Assembly: GCA_905214625.1 (NCBI GenBank)
Contig: CAJMMQ010000009.1
Location: forward strand, 1-64,000
Source of the DNA: an uncultured bacterium
Lineage (GTDB): Bacteria > Bacteroidota > Bacteroidia > Bacteroidales > Bacteroidaceae
Direction of reading: 5' to 3'
DNA length: 64,000 nt
Under the pieces are notes generated by a model. It had not been told where the DNA came from and did not search any database. It worked only from the letters and a program-made list of their open reading frames with translations. Positions 41,972 through 50,731 of this stretch are shown one piece after another. How positions within the stretch are numbered: position 1 is the first letter of the stretch; each line of letters opens with the position of its first letter. The translations under genes and the position numbers were made by a program.

Positions 41972-42002
41972 TAGGAGTTAAAGCAATTAAAGGAGTTAGA
42001 GT
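41972..42002. repeat. Single 9-base tandem tract like unit 2 arms
   Basis: Units GGAGTTAAA, GCAATTAAA and GGAGTTAGA followed by GTC match the arms of the pta/ackA unit. No opposing arm and no four-helix-bundle gene are found nearby, so it may be a remnant. Confidence 0.55.
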
Positions 42003-42086
42003 CATATATTCTGCTATTAGCGTTAGACCTTGTGCAATATTTTGTGCAAATGGAAACAAAGTTCTGTTGCCGGTACATCAAAAAAC

Positions 42087-42135
42087 AAATCAGCCTGAGC
42101 AGACATTAAGTCCGTTCAGGCTGATTTATTTTTTA
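42087..42135. terminator. Bidirectional terminator after yqeY-like gene
   Basis: AAATCAGCCTGA (42087-42098) pairs with TCAGGCTGATTT (42116-42127), with an A-run before and T-run after; for the minus-strand gene the A-run reads as T. Confidence 0.7.
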
Positions 42136-42151
42136 TATCAGAAAGAAATGC

Positions 42152-42598
42152 TTAGGCGAGCAGTTTCTTTACGATGCCCGAGATAACGCGGCCGTCGGCC
42201 TTGCCGGCCATCTGCTTTGAAGCCACGCCCATAACCTTGCCCATATCCTTCATGCCTGCGGCACCTGTCTGGGCTATAATTTCCTTTACGGCAGCCTCAA
42301 TCTCTTCCTCTGTCATAGGCTTTGGCAGGTATGCCTCAATGACGCTGACCTGTGCCAGCTCGGCGTCTGCCAGGTCCTGACGGTTCTGCTGCACGAATGT
42401 GGCAGCAGACTCCTTGCCCTGCTTAGCCAGCTTGGCAAGAATCTTCATGGCGTCGGCATCCTCGAGAGTGTCGTTGGCCCCGGGAGCTGTCTTTGCCTCA
42501 AGAAAAACTTTCTTAATGTTGCGCAAGGTCTCAAGGCGCACCTTGTCGCGGGCCTTCATGGCCTCCTTTATATCGTTGCTTATCTGATCGAATAACAT
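42152..42598 (-). CDS. GatB/YqeY-domain protein
   Basis: A 148-residue protein covering the YqeY/GatB tail domain: it opens MLFDQISNDIKEAMKARDKV, and has VSVIEAYLPKPMTEEEIEAAV and GVASKQMAGKADGRVISGIV. The related domain in amidotransferase subunit GatB recognises tRNA; the role of the free-standing protein is unknown. It follows ftsZ by 42 bases, a conserved neighbour in Bacteroidales, across a 7-base tandem tract (42602-42636). Confidence 0.9.
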   Translation of the reverse strand: MLFDQISNDIKEAMKARDKVRLETLRNIKKVFLEAKTAPGANDTLEDADAMKILAKLAKQGKESAATFVQQNRQDLADAELAQVSVIEAYLPKPMTEEEIEAAVKEIIAQTGAAGMKDMGKVMGVASKQMAGKADGRVISGIVKKLLA

Positions 42599-42601
42599 TT
42601 T

Positions 42602-42636
42602 AATTATGAATTAAAAATTATGAATTGTGAATTACC
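42602..42636. repeat. Heptamer tract between ftsZ and yqeY-like gene
   Basis: Five consecutive 7-base units (AATTATG, AATTAAA, AATTATG, AATTGTG, AATTACC) fill nearly the whole 42-base gap. Confidence 0.65.
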
Positions 42637-42640
42637 CCAA

Positions 42641-43957
42641 TCATCCAAACTTTATTGTCCCCTGTATTTTGTTGTCCTCGCTCTCGGTTTTCTTTACGTG
42701 TCCCATCGACTGGTTGCGTATCTCCTCAAGCTCCTGACGCGTGCGCTTGTATGTAGGCGTCGACTCTACCGATGATATTACGTCGTCGTTGTCGAGGTCC
42801 TCCTGACGGAAGATATATATGTGCGGACGGCGCTTGTATTTAGAGTTTTTGCCGTCGCTGCCATAATAGTGTTCACGCTTTGCACGGCGCTCGGCAGCCT
42901 TCTCCTCTTCCTCGGCACGGCGTTCGTTCTCCTCCTGCGAGTGCTTCTTGTAGTGGTCATTCATGCCGTCAACGTTCTCTATGCCGAATCCTGTGGCGAG
43001 TATGGTAACCTTCACCTTGTTGCCCAGTTCGGGGTCGGTGGCAAGTCCCCATTTGATTTCAAAGTCGTTGCCAAACTTGGCCATGAAGTCGTTAACATCG
43101 TTCATCTCCTCCATCATGAGGCCGTTGTTGCTGTTCTTGTCGCTGCAGAACGATATGCTGAGCAAGATTTTCTTTGCGTTAAACACGTCGTTGTCGTTGA
43201 GCAGCGGAGAGTTCAGCGCATCCTCAATGGCACGCTTTACACGGCCTTCGCCTTCGCCGTAGCCGGTACTCATTATGGCCACGCCGCCGTCTTTAAGCAC
43301 GGTTTTAACGTCGTTGAAGTCGAGGTTGATAAGTCCGTGAACGGTTATAATCTCGGCTATGCTCTTGGCCGCAATGCTAAGAGTGTCGTCGGCCTTGCCA
43401 AAGGCATCGAGAATAGACAGTTCTGGATAAATCTCGCGCAGACGCTCGTTGTTGATTACGAGCAGGGCGTCTACATGCTTTGACATCTCTTCAACGCCGT
43501 CGAGGGCCTGGTCTATTTTGCGCTCGCCCTCAAAGCGGAACGGTATGGTTACGATGCCAACAGTAAGGATGCCCAGATCTTTTGAGACACGGGCTATTAC
43601 GGGAGCGGCTCCGGTGCCTGTACCTCCGCCCATTCCGGCTGTGATGAATGCCATCTTCGTACCGTCGTTGAGCATTGCCTTTATGTCCTCAAGGCTCTCT
43701 TCGGCAGCCTCGCGCGCCTTTGCCGGCTTGTTGCCGGCTCCCAGTCCTTCCTTGCCGAGCTGCAGGTGCACGGGCACGGGCGAATCGTTGAGCGCCTGGT
43801 TGTCAGTGTTGCACAGCACGAACGACACGTCGTGTATGCCCTCGCGGTACATGTGGTTAACGGCATTGCCGCCACCGCCGCCTACTCCTATAACTTTTAT
43901 TATGCTCTTTTCCTTTTCGGGCTCACCGAAATCCAATATTCTATGTGTATCAGCCAT
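42641..43957 (-). CDS. ftsZ: Cell division protein FtsZ
   Basis: A 438-residue tubulin homologue that forms the Z ring. The GTP-binding signature is GMGGGTGTGAAPV and the T7-loop/synergy motif is NLDFNDVKTVLKDGG. A charged linker (about residues 335-410, rich in RAEEEEKAAERRAKRE) follows the core, and the protein ends with GTIKFG, a divergent tail for FtsA binding. Its start is 57 bases after the ftsA stop; last division gene of the dcw run. Confidence 0.97.
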   Translation of the reverse strand: MADTHRILDFGEPEKEKSIIKVIGVGGGGGNAVNHMYREGIHDVSFVLCNTDNQALNDSPVPVHLQLGKEGLGAGNKPAKAREAAEESLEDIKAMLNDGTKMAFITAGMGGGTGTGAAPVIARVSKDLGILTVGIVTIPFRFEGERKIDQALDGVEEMSKHVDALLVINNERLREIYPELSILDAFGKADDTLSIAAKSIAEIITVHGLINLDFNDVKTVLKDGGVAIMSTGYGEGEGRVKRAIEDALNSPLLNDNDVFNAKKILLSISFCSDKNSNNGLMMEEMNDVNDFMAKFGNDFEIKWGLATDPELGNKVKVTILATGFGIENVDGMNDHYKKHSQEENERRAEEEEKAAERRAKREHYYGSDGKNSKYKRRPHIYIFRQEDLDNDDVISSVESTPTYKRTRQELEEIRNQSMGHVKKTESEDNKIQGTIKFG

Positions 43958-44014
43958 ATCTGTCTTTATTTATTCGTGGTGTTATAAGTTTGTAGTAACG
44001 CTGCCATACAAGGA

Positions 44015-45454
44015 TTATTCGTCCTCAGAAACAAGGCTCTTAAACCAGTTCTTAATCTTAGTTACATGAGGTTTCATTCCCTTCTTGTCCTTATCGTCAT
44101 CGTCCTTCGGCAGAGTATCGTTCTCGCTTTCTTTCTTGGCGGCCTCTTCAGCGGCCTTGCGGCGCATCTCCTCAATCTTCAGTTTCTCGGCCTCAGTAAG
44201 CACCACGCCCTCACTGTTGCCGCGCGGCTGAACATGAGTGCCCTGCGTGGTGGCGGCGGGTTTCGGCTTATCGGTGCCAAACAGGTCGTTGTGCTCGCTG
44301 TATTCCTCTCCGGCACAGTTCATGTCGCCTTTGGCCAAAATGCCAAGCACGGTGTTCATCATGCCGTTATGTGCGTTGACATCGGGGTTGTTTGAGTTGA
44401 TAGTCTGCGTAACAAACTTCGCAATACGTATTTTCTCTATATGCGTGTGGTTTCTGAATGCCATGTCGATGTTCTTCATGTTAGAGCCACCGCCCGTAAG
44501 GATTATACCGCCCAGAAGTCTGTCGGCATATTCGGCGGGAACCTGATACCACACATTCTCGATAATCTCCTGAAGCCTTCCCTCAACAATGTCAATAAAC
44601 TTACGGCTCTCTATGCTGCGGTCGGTGTCGATAGGCAGCATCAGCGAGTTGTCTATTTCGTTGTTGTCGGTATAGGCATTGCCGTATTTCAGCTTCATCT
44701 TCTCCGCATTATCGTCGTCCATCTGCAAAGAAGCAATATCCTTGGTTATGTTGTTTCCGCCGAGAGGTATAACTGCAAGATGGCGGAGAATATTCTTATA
44801 GTAAACAGAAACTGTAGTAGTGTCGGCACCAAGGTCAACGAGCACACATCCCGAACGCTTCTCAGAGTCAGAGAGCACGCTGTCGGCCAGAGCCAGCGGA
44901 GCCAGATACATCTCGGCAATGGCAATGCCGGCAGTGTCGAAACACTTGTTGAGGTTGCGGTAGAAGGTCTTGCGCCACAATATGTTGAGGAAGTTGCCCT
45001 CAAGACGGCTGCACTGTATGCCCACGGGGTCGAGCTGCAGCTGGCTGTCAACCTTATACTCCTGTGTGGCCGCGTCAAGAATTTCCTGCTCAGGGTAAGA
45101 CATGTTACGGTTAGTGTCCATAAGCTCGTTTACCATCTCCTGCGTAACGATAGTGTCGCTGAGAAGATCCTTACCGATAACATTCTTCTCGCTGCGTATA
45201 GACTGACCGCCCACGCCGACATAAACCTGAGCTATCTCTGACTTTAGAGCCACAGAAAGTTTCTTCACGATGTTGGACACGCACTGAACGGTCTGATTTA
45301 TGTTGTAAACAATGCCCTTGCGGATAAACGACGAAGAATCCTCTTTCACAACGGCAAGCACCGATATGCTGCCGTCAAGATTCTTCTTGCCCGCAATGCC
45401 TGTAACCTTTGATGAGCCTAATTCTATTGCTACTATAAAATCCTTTGCTGCCAT
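44015..45454 (-). CDS. ftsA: Cell division protein FtsA
   Basis: A 479-residue actin-family protein tethering FtsZ to the membrane. Phosphate-1 motif IVAIELGSSKVTGIAG at the start, CVLVDLGADTTTVSVY and IILTGGGSNMKNID later. A long charged region (about 400-462; VVLTEAEKLKIEEMRRKAAE and following) precedes a short amphipathic C-terminus (KIKNWFKSLVSEDE) suited to membrane binding. The insert-rich tail is usual in Bacteroidales. Sits between ftsQ and ftsZ. Confidence 0.96.
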   Translation of the reverse strand: MAAKDFIVAIELGSSKVTGIAGKKNLDGSISVLAVVKEDSSSFIRKGIVYNINQTVQCVSNIVKKLSVALKSEIAQVYVGVGGQSIRSEKNVIGKDLLSDTIVTQEMVNELMDTNRNMSYPEQEILDAATQEYKVDSQLQLDPVGIQCSRLEGNFLNILWRKTFYRNLNKCFDTAGIAIAEMYLAPLALADSVLSDSEKRSGCVLVDLGADTTTVSVYYKNILRHLAVIPLGGNNITKDIASLQMDDDNAEKMKLKYGNAYTDNNEIDNSLMLPIDTDRSIESRKFIDIVEGRLQEIIENVWYQVPAEYADRLLGGIILTGGGSNMKNIDMAFRNHTHIEKIRIAKFVTQTINSNNPDVNAHNGMMNTVLGILAKGDMNCAGEEYSEHNDLFGTDKPKPAATTQGTHVQPRGNSEGVVLTEAEKLKIEEMRRKAAEEAAKKESENDTLPKDDDDKDKKGMKPHVTKIKNWFKSLVSEDE

Positions 45455-45481
45455 ACGTTATCAATTTGTTGTTTCTGTTTA

Positions 45482-46282
45482 TTATATATCTGCCTTTTTC
45501 CTCTTTTTGCATATTATCTGATTGTCAAACTCCAGATCTATGTAAGAGTATTTGTTCCATCCGGCCTGACTGAGTCCATATTTATAAAATTTCTTCAGCC
45601 GGCTCATTTTCTTTTGCACAAAACTTTGCACCATAGCCTTGCGGCGGTTTACATATTTTGTCTGCGGAATGTTGCCAAGATACACGATGTGCTCGCCTAC
45701 ACGCGGAACCAGCTCGACACCCATGTCGGACAGAATGTTAATCTGCACTATCTGGTTTTTCCAGAAGTCGTCCTTCATCAGCTCCATGGCCAGATAAGAA
45801 AGATAGTTGCGCGCATACCAGCGGCTTATGTGTCCTGTGGCAATTATCAGGTCTGACGTGTACTTCGAGTTGGGCATTATGCCGCCGTGGTCATCCAGAT
45901 AATAGTCGTCGCCGTTGACATTCTTAACCCTGACGATGGGCAGACGCTGCGTAATGGTTATAAACACGTTGCCGTCTTTCGTCTTATAGCACTGCGCCGT
46001 GTTGACAAAGGGTGTATCCTTCAGTTTGTCTTCGATGTCGCGCGGATTGATGTCGGCCATTTTCTTCTTAAACGGATAAAGGCGGCTACGCTCAAGAATG
46101 CGCTTAACCTCCTTTGCACTGAGAAATCCGTTCGTACTTTCATCCTCCACGTTTATAGTAACCTTGGTACACAGGCTATGGGTCTCCTCCGGGTGATTAA
46201 ACGATGTCGTCGCCATCACCAGGTAAACCGCAAGGAACACGTCGAGCGCTATTAATATGGTTCTTTTAAGTTTCTGACGCAT
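45482..46282 (-). CDS. ftsQ: FtsQ-type division protein
   Basis: A 266-residue bitopic protein: a short cytoplasmic N-terminus, a membrane span (about residues 8-26), and an external beta domain (about 100-240; VRVKNVNGDDYYLDDHGGIMP). FtsQ/DivIB link the Z ring to septal wall synthesis. The POTRA region is only weakly similar to the proteobacterial one, as usual in Bacteroidota, so recognition rests on position between murC and ftsA plus architecture. It directly abuts the murC stop. Confidence 0.9.
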   Translation of the reverse strand: MRQKLKRTILIALDVFLAVYLVMATTSFNHPEETHSLCTKVTINVEDESTNGFLSAKEVKRILERSRLYPFKKKMADINPRDIEDKLKDTPFVNTAQCYKTKDGNVFITITQRLPIVRVKNVNGDDYYLDDHGGIMPNSKYTSDLIIATGHISRWYARNYLSYLAMELMKDDFWKNQIVQINILSDMGVELVPRVGEHIVYLGNIPQTKYVNRRKAMVQSFVQKKMSRLKKFYKYGLSQAGWNKYSYIDLEFDNQIICKKRKKADI

Positions 46283-47665
46283 TTATTTATACTTGTCTTG
46301 AAGTATTTTCTCTATCTGTGGAACATAGTTGTCGAGGTCGCCGGCGCCGAGCACTACGAGAACCTCGAAATCATTGTCTTTGACAAATGCCGTAACATCC
46401 TCCTTATGTATCATCTTCTTGTCCACGCCTTCTTTCAGGTTGTCGTAGATAAGCTGTGACGTAACGCCGGGAATAGGTTCCTCGCGTGCGGGATAGATGT
46501 CACAGAGCACAACCTCATCGAGCATGCTCAGGCTGTCGGCAAAGTCCTTATAGAAGTCGCGGGTGCGGGTGTATAGATGCGGCTGGAATATTACAGTTAT
46601 CTTCTTGTCCCTGTAAAGCTCGCGTATGCTTCTTGCGCTCTGATATATCTCCTTTGGATGATGTGCATAGTCGCTGAGAAAGACAATACGGCTGTTCTTT
46701 ATCTTGAAGTCGAAACGGCGGTCAACGCCACGGTAAGTCTTCATGCCATATTTCAGCTCTTCGGCCGAACAGCCGTTAAGCTGTGCCATTGCCATGGCCG
46801 CAATGCCGTTCTCGATATTGATTGGCACAGGCTGACCGAGCTGTATACCGCGCACAATTTCTATGGGCGAAATGAAATCGAACGTGATGTTTCCGTTATC
46901 AATCACGATATTCTCGGCATGGAAGTCGCCACTGTCAAGGCCATATTCATACACCTTAACACCGGGCTGCACCTGAGCTTTCATCTCAAGGCCCTTGTGT
47001 ATGATGAGCGCTCCGCCGGGCTGAATAAGCGAAGTATAATGGGCGAAACTCTCGAGATAAGCCTCCTTAGTGCCGTATATATCGAGATGGTCGGGGTCGG
47101 TGGATGTAATGACACTCATCCACGGGCGGAGCCAGTGGAAACTGCGGTCGAACTCATCGGCCTCGATAACCACGAAGTCGCTCTCCTTGCTCAATATGTA
47201 GTTAGAGCTGTAATTCTTTGATATACCGCCGAGAAAGGCGTTGCAGTCTATGTGACTCTGATGCATAATATGGGCACACATTGCAGACGTAGTGGTCTTG
47301 CCGTGTGTACCGGCCACACAAAGCCCCTTGTGCGAACGTGTGAGCATGCCCAGCACCTGGGCGCGCTTCTCAACGTCGAAACCGTTCTCACGGAAATAAA
47401 CCAACTCCTTATGATCAGCCGGTACGGCCGGTGTGTATATCACAAGTGATGATTTCTGATTTCTACAGGCATGGGGGATTTCATCAATATTTTCCTCATA
47501 ATGAATCAGCATGCCTTCTTTCTCGAGCTGTGTTGTCAAGGCAGAAGGTGTCTTGTCATATCCGGCAACCACAACACCCCTGTGCAGGAAGTAGCGTGCT
47601 ATAGCACTCATGCCTATACCGCCGGCTCCCACAAAATATACAGCTTTTATATCTTTCAGTTCCAT
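46283..47665 (-). CDS. murC: UDP-N-acetylmuramate--L-alanine ligase
   Basis: A 460-residue Mur ligase adding L-alanine to UDP-MurNAc. N-terminal VYFVGAGGIGMSAIARYFL, P-loop CVAGTHGKTTTSAMCAHI, then VIEADEFDRSF and SDYAHHPKEI, all typical of MurC. Length normal. It adjoins ftsQ with no gap, while 129 bases separate it from murG; a small hairpin (CGGAC-TTAT-GTCCG at about 47684-47697) lies in that gap. Confidence 0.97.
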   Translation of the reverse strand: MELKDIKAVYFVGAGGIGMSAIARYFLHRGVVVAGYDKTPSALTTQLEKEGMLIHYEENIDEIPHACRNQKSSLVIYTPAVPADHKELVYFRENGFDVEKRAQVLGMLTRSHKGLCVAGTHGKTTTSAMCAHIMHQSHIDCNAFLGGISKNYSSNYILSKESDFVVIEADEFDRSFHWLRPWMSVITSTDPDHLDIYGTKEAYLESFAHYTSLIQPGGALIIHKGLEMKAQVQPGVKVYEYGLDSGDFHAENIVIDNGNITFDFISPIEIVRGIQLGQPVPINIENGIAAMAMAQLNGCSAEELKYGMKTYRGVDRRFDFKIKNSRIVFLSDYAHHPKEIYQSARSIRELYRDKKITVIFQPHLYTRTRDFYKDFADSLSMLDEVVLCDIYPAREEPIPGVTSQLIYDNLKEGVDKKMIHKEDVTAFVKDNDFEVLVVLGAGDLDNYVPQIEKILQDKYK

Positions 47666-47794
47666 TATTGTATTTAATCTACAGAAACGGACTTATGTCC
47701 GCCCAAACAGTTTGTTATTCTGTATCTGCTCTTGCAATTTATTTTAGTATTCTCTATAAATCTTGTCTGTCACCTGCACTCTGTCAAATGCCTT

Positions 47795-48910
47795 TCAACG
47801 TCCACGACGTGCGAGCTTAACCACTTCATCGGCAATTATGTCTGCCGAATCGGGAAGCGCGAGCTTCAGTATGTTCTCGCTCAGCTCTTTCAGCTTGGCA
47901 TCGTCTTTCACCGTCTGCAGCGCCAGTTTCACCACTTCAGCCGGAGCATCGGCGTCTTTCACATACAGTGCGGCGTTCTTGTTTACCAGAGCCATGGCGT
48001 TCTTTGTCTGATGGTCTTCGGCTACGTTAGGCGAAGGAACAAGGATAACCGGCTTGCCTATGAGGCAGAACTCCGAAATGCTGCTTGCTCCGGCACGGCT
48101 TATAACCAAATCGGCAGCCTTATACGCGGCACCCATGTCAGAAATAAAGTCGGTAACACGCAGCGACGGAACAGTTCCGCGCGTTTTCAGCTCCGCCATT
48201 ATCGACTCGTTATAATATTTTCCGGTCTGCCATATAAACTGCACGCCCGATTCTTTTACCTTATCGAGATTTTGCATCACGCTCTCATTAACGGTTCTTG
48301 CGCCCAGACTTCCGCCGACAATAAGTATTGTCTTTTTGTCTTCAGAAAGCCCGAAACTGTTAAGGGCCTCAGCCCTCGTGAGCTTTGTGTCGAGCAGGGC
48401 CTGACGCACGGGGTTACCGGTCTTTACAATCTTGTCCGCAGGGAAGAATCTCTCCATACCGTCGTAGGCCACGCAGATGCGGTCTACCTTCTTTGACAGT
48501 ATCTTATTGGTAACGCCGGCATAAGAATTTTGCTCCTGTATGAGGCACGGTATGCCCATCTTTGTACATTGGTTGAGCATCGGACCGCTGGCATAGCCGC
48601 CTACTCCGACGGCAGCCATTGGCTTGAACTTGCGTATTATATTCTTGGCCATCTGCTGGCTTTTCCATATTTTATAAAGAACGGCCACGTTTTTAAGCAT
48701 GTTCTTTCTGTTAAAGCCACTTATCGGAAGACCTACGATCTCGTAGCCGGCCGCAGGCACGCGCTGCATTTCCATGCGCCCTAACGCTCCGACAAACAGT
48801 ATTTTTGCATCGGGGTGTTTTGCTTTGATTGCATTGGCTATTGAAACAGCCGGGAAAATGTGCCCTCCCGTGCCGCCTCCACTTATAACTATTCTAAGTT
48901 CATCGTCCAT
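47795..48910 (-). CDS. murG: Lipid II synthase MurG
   Basis: A 371-residue GT28 transferase adding GlcNAc to lipid I at the inner face of the membrane. Motifs: VISGGGTGGHIFPAVSIANAI, GVGGYASGPML, VGGSLGARTVNESV and SRAGASSISEFCLIGKPVILVPSP. I use the ATG at 48910: it has an AAGGAAAT ribosome-binding site, while the next upstream in-frame start (48937) would lie inside the -7 box 48935-48942. First gene of this dcw segment; murD and ftsW, normally upstream in the order, are absent. Confidence 0.95.
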   Translation of the reverse strand: MDDELRIVISGGGTGGHIFPAVSIANAIKAKHPDAKILFVGALGRMEMQRVPAAGYEIVGLPISGFNRKNMLKNVAVLYKIWKSQQMAKNIIRKFKPMAAVGVGGYASGPMLNQCTKMGIPCLIQEQNSYAGVTNKILSKKVDRICVAYDGMERFFPADKIVKTGNPVRQALLDTKLTRAEALNSFGLSEDKKTILIVGGSLGARTVNESVMQNLDKVKESGVQFIWQTGKYYNESIMAELKTRGTVPSLRVTDFISDMGAAYKAADLVISRAGASSISEFCLIGKPVILVPSPNVAEDHQTKNAMALVNKNAALYVKDADAPAEVVKLALQTVKDDAKLKELSENILKLALPDSADIIADEVVKLARRGR

Positions 48911-48934
48911 ATTTCCTTGCACCTTATTATTTCG

Positions 48935-48942
48935 CAAAAGTA
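48935..48942 (-). promoter_or_regulatory. -7 box of the murG-murC-ftsQAZ run
   Basis: TACTTTTG on the minus strand, 24 bases before the murG ATG at 48910. It decides the murG start. Confidence 0.6.
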
Positions 48943-49147
48943 ATCAAAATTTTTCTTTTCAGATAATTTTAAATAATATTTTTCTGGCTTATTAAAAAAA
49001 TATACTGACACTCCGCACGACGGTATGACCACTACGCCGACACACTGACGTCATAAAGAAAATAATATGACAAAATGCGCCTGTGACTTGTCTTCAAACC
49101 GGCATTGGGTTTATATCAGATTTTATATTATCGCATTCACTCAAATA

Positions 49148-50731
49148 TTATCTTCCGAGCCAAGCCTCGGGATTAAGCTTCGCCGTCCCTCGTCTAAGCT
49201 GGAACTGCAGAATGTTGTCCTCGCCTACCACTCCGAGAGCCTGACGTGCACTTACATGCTGTCCGCGATGCACGTTTACGGAACGCAAGTTACAGTAAAC
49301 AGAAATATAACTGCCGTGACGGACCATGACAACCATAGTGCCGCCAAAACCAAATACGGCGCTCACCTCACCATCAAAGATTGAACGGGCTGACGCTCCG
49401 GGACTGCCAAGAATGTTGATTCCCTTATTGTCAAGCTTAACATTCTTAAGTCCTTCAACATTATACTGTCCGAAATGGCTCACTATACGGTAAGAGCCCG
49501 TTATAGGCACCGGCAGACGTCCGCGGTTACGCTCGAAGCTGCCGCTCAGTTTTCGGTCCTGAGAGTCGAACGAAACAGCTTCTTTCGCCTCTTTCTTAGC
49601 ACGTGCCACCTCGTTTTCGTGCCTCATCTCTTCAACTTTCGCCTTACGCTCGGCCGCAACGCGGTCGGCCTCAGCCTCCCGTGCAGCCTGCTCCGCCTTG
49701 GCTTTTTCCTCTGCGCTCTTGCGCTCGGCAGCCCTGGCCTCAGCCTTCAATCGCTCCTCTCGTGCCTTAGCTTCAGCCACACGGCGAGCATTCTCACGTG
49801 CGGCTGCCTCTGCAGCAGCCTTCTTGCGCGCCAGCTCTTCAGCCCTTCTCTTTGCCGCGGCGGCAGCCTCTGCTGCCTTTCTGCGCGCCTCAGCCTCGGC
49901 TCTGGCCTTGGCTCTGGCCACCTCTTCGGCAATAAGTTTATCAATCTGAGCATTCAGGGCCGCGTCTTTTTTACGCTGGTCTGCTATAATCGACTGTATC
50001 GTCTTCTGCTGTTTCTGCAAGGTGTTCACCACTTGTTGCTGCTCGGCTTGCTTATTTTGCAGGGCAGCATGTTCCTGCTGACCTTTGTAAAGCAGGTTGT
50101 TTTTCTGCCCCCTTACCTTCTGCAGCTCCTTGTTCTTGGCCTCTATCTGACTTTGCTTGGCCTTAACCATCTCACCCTGGGCACGCTGATAGGCTGCATA
50201 CTCGCGCACAAAGCGCAGACGGCGGTACATCTGGGCAAAGTTTTTCGCACTGAAGATAAACATCAGCTTGTCCTGTATAGTGCGGTTGTTTGCCATGTAT
50301 CTCATCGACTTTATATACTTGGCCTTACGGTCCTGCAACTGCTGTTCAAGGGTTGCGAGCTGATTTTTGAGCAGTCCGATATTACCGTCTATATGAGATA
50401 TGTCTTTCTGAATACCGTCAATAGCCTTCTGACGCTGGTCGATTTCGCTGTTTATCATCATCAGGTTATCGAGACGTTTTTTTACGTCTGCCTTATTTGC
50501 ACGCAGCAGACGTTCCTGCTCCTTAATCTTGCGCTGAACACTGGCGCGCTGATTGCGGAGTCCTTTAATTGAAGCATTAGAATAGTTGGCTGTCTTTGCC
50601 GACTTCTTCGTTGTACGTTTCTTAACCACTCGCTTTGTCGTGGTTTTCTTTTTCGTAGTCGACTGCTTTTTCTGAGCCAACGAAGGAACGGCAAAAGACA
50701 GTGCCAGTAAAAATATAAATATCCGTCTCAT
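49148..50731 (-). CDS. EnvC-like murein hydrolase activator
   Basis: A 527-residue exported protein: signal peptide (1 to about 19), Lys/Arg-rich linker, long coiled coil (about 55-270), a second Ala/Arg/Glu-rich coiled coil (about 270-385), and a LytM/M23 domain (about 405-527). The catalytic residues of M23 peptidases are not conserved: the HxxxD site reads LDNKGINI and the second His site reads LQFQLRRG, so it should not hydrolyse but activate an amidase, as EnvC does. It is the last gene after dut, TPR and DUF4292 genes on this strand; the next gene is murG. Confidence 0.9.
   Translation of the reverse strand: MRRIFIFLLALSFAVPSLAQKKQSTTKKKTTTKRVVKKRTTKKSAKTANYSNASIKGLRNQRASVQRKIKEQERLLRANKADVKKRLDNLMMINSEIDQRQKAIDGIQKDISHIDGNIGLLKNQLATLEQQLQDRKAKYIKSMRYMANNRTIQDKLMFIFSAKNFAQMYRRLRFVREYAAYQRAQGEMVKAKQSQIEAKNKELQKVRGQKNNLLYKGQQEHAALQNKQAEQQQVVNTLQKQQKTIQSIIADQRKKDAALNAQIDKLIAEEVARAKARAEAEARRKAAEAAAAAKRRAEELARKKAAAEAAARENARRVAEAKAREERLKAEARAAERKSAEEKAKAEQAAREAEADRVAAERKAKVEEMRHENEVARAKKEAKEAVSFDSQDRKLSGSFERNRGRLPVPITGSYRIVSHFGQYNVEGLKNVKLDNKGINILGSPGASARSIFDGEVSAVFGFGGTMVVMVRHGSYISVYCNLRSVNVHRGQHVSARQALGVVGEDNILQFQLRRGTAKLNPEAWLGR

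Larger units (their letters stand above)
41378..42085. other. Long intergenic region rich in repeats
   Basis: About 700 AT-rich bases. It holds repeat copy 6 (41607-41670), an interrupted hairpin (41821-41874) and a single 9-base-unit tract (41972-42002). An open frame of 161 codons across it translates these repeats and is not credited as a gene. Confidence 0.6.

Noticed and set aside
41574..42059. 161-codon minus-strand open frame
   Set aside because: Its C-terminal part is a translation of repeat copy 6 and the N-terminal part covers the 9-base tract; no family features.
49475..50572. 365-codon open frame opposite the envC-like gene
   Set aside because: Antisense of repetitive coiled-coil codons gives a long Leu/Ser-rich frame; no start context or homology.
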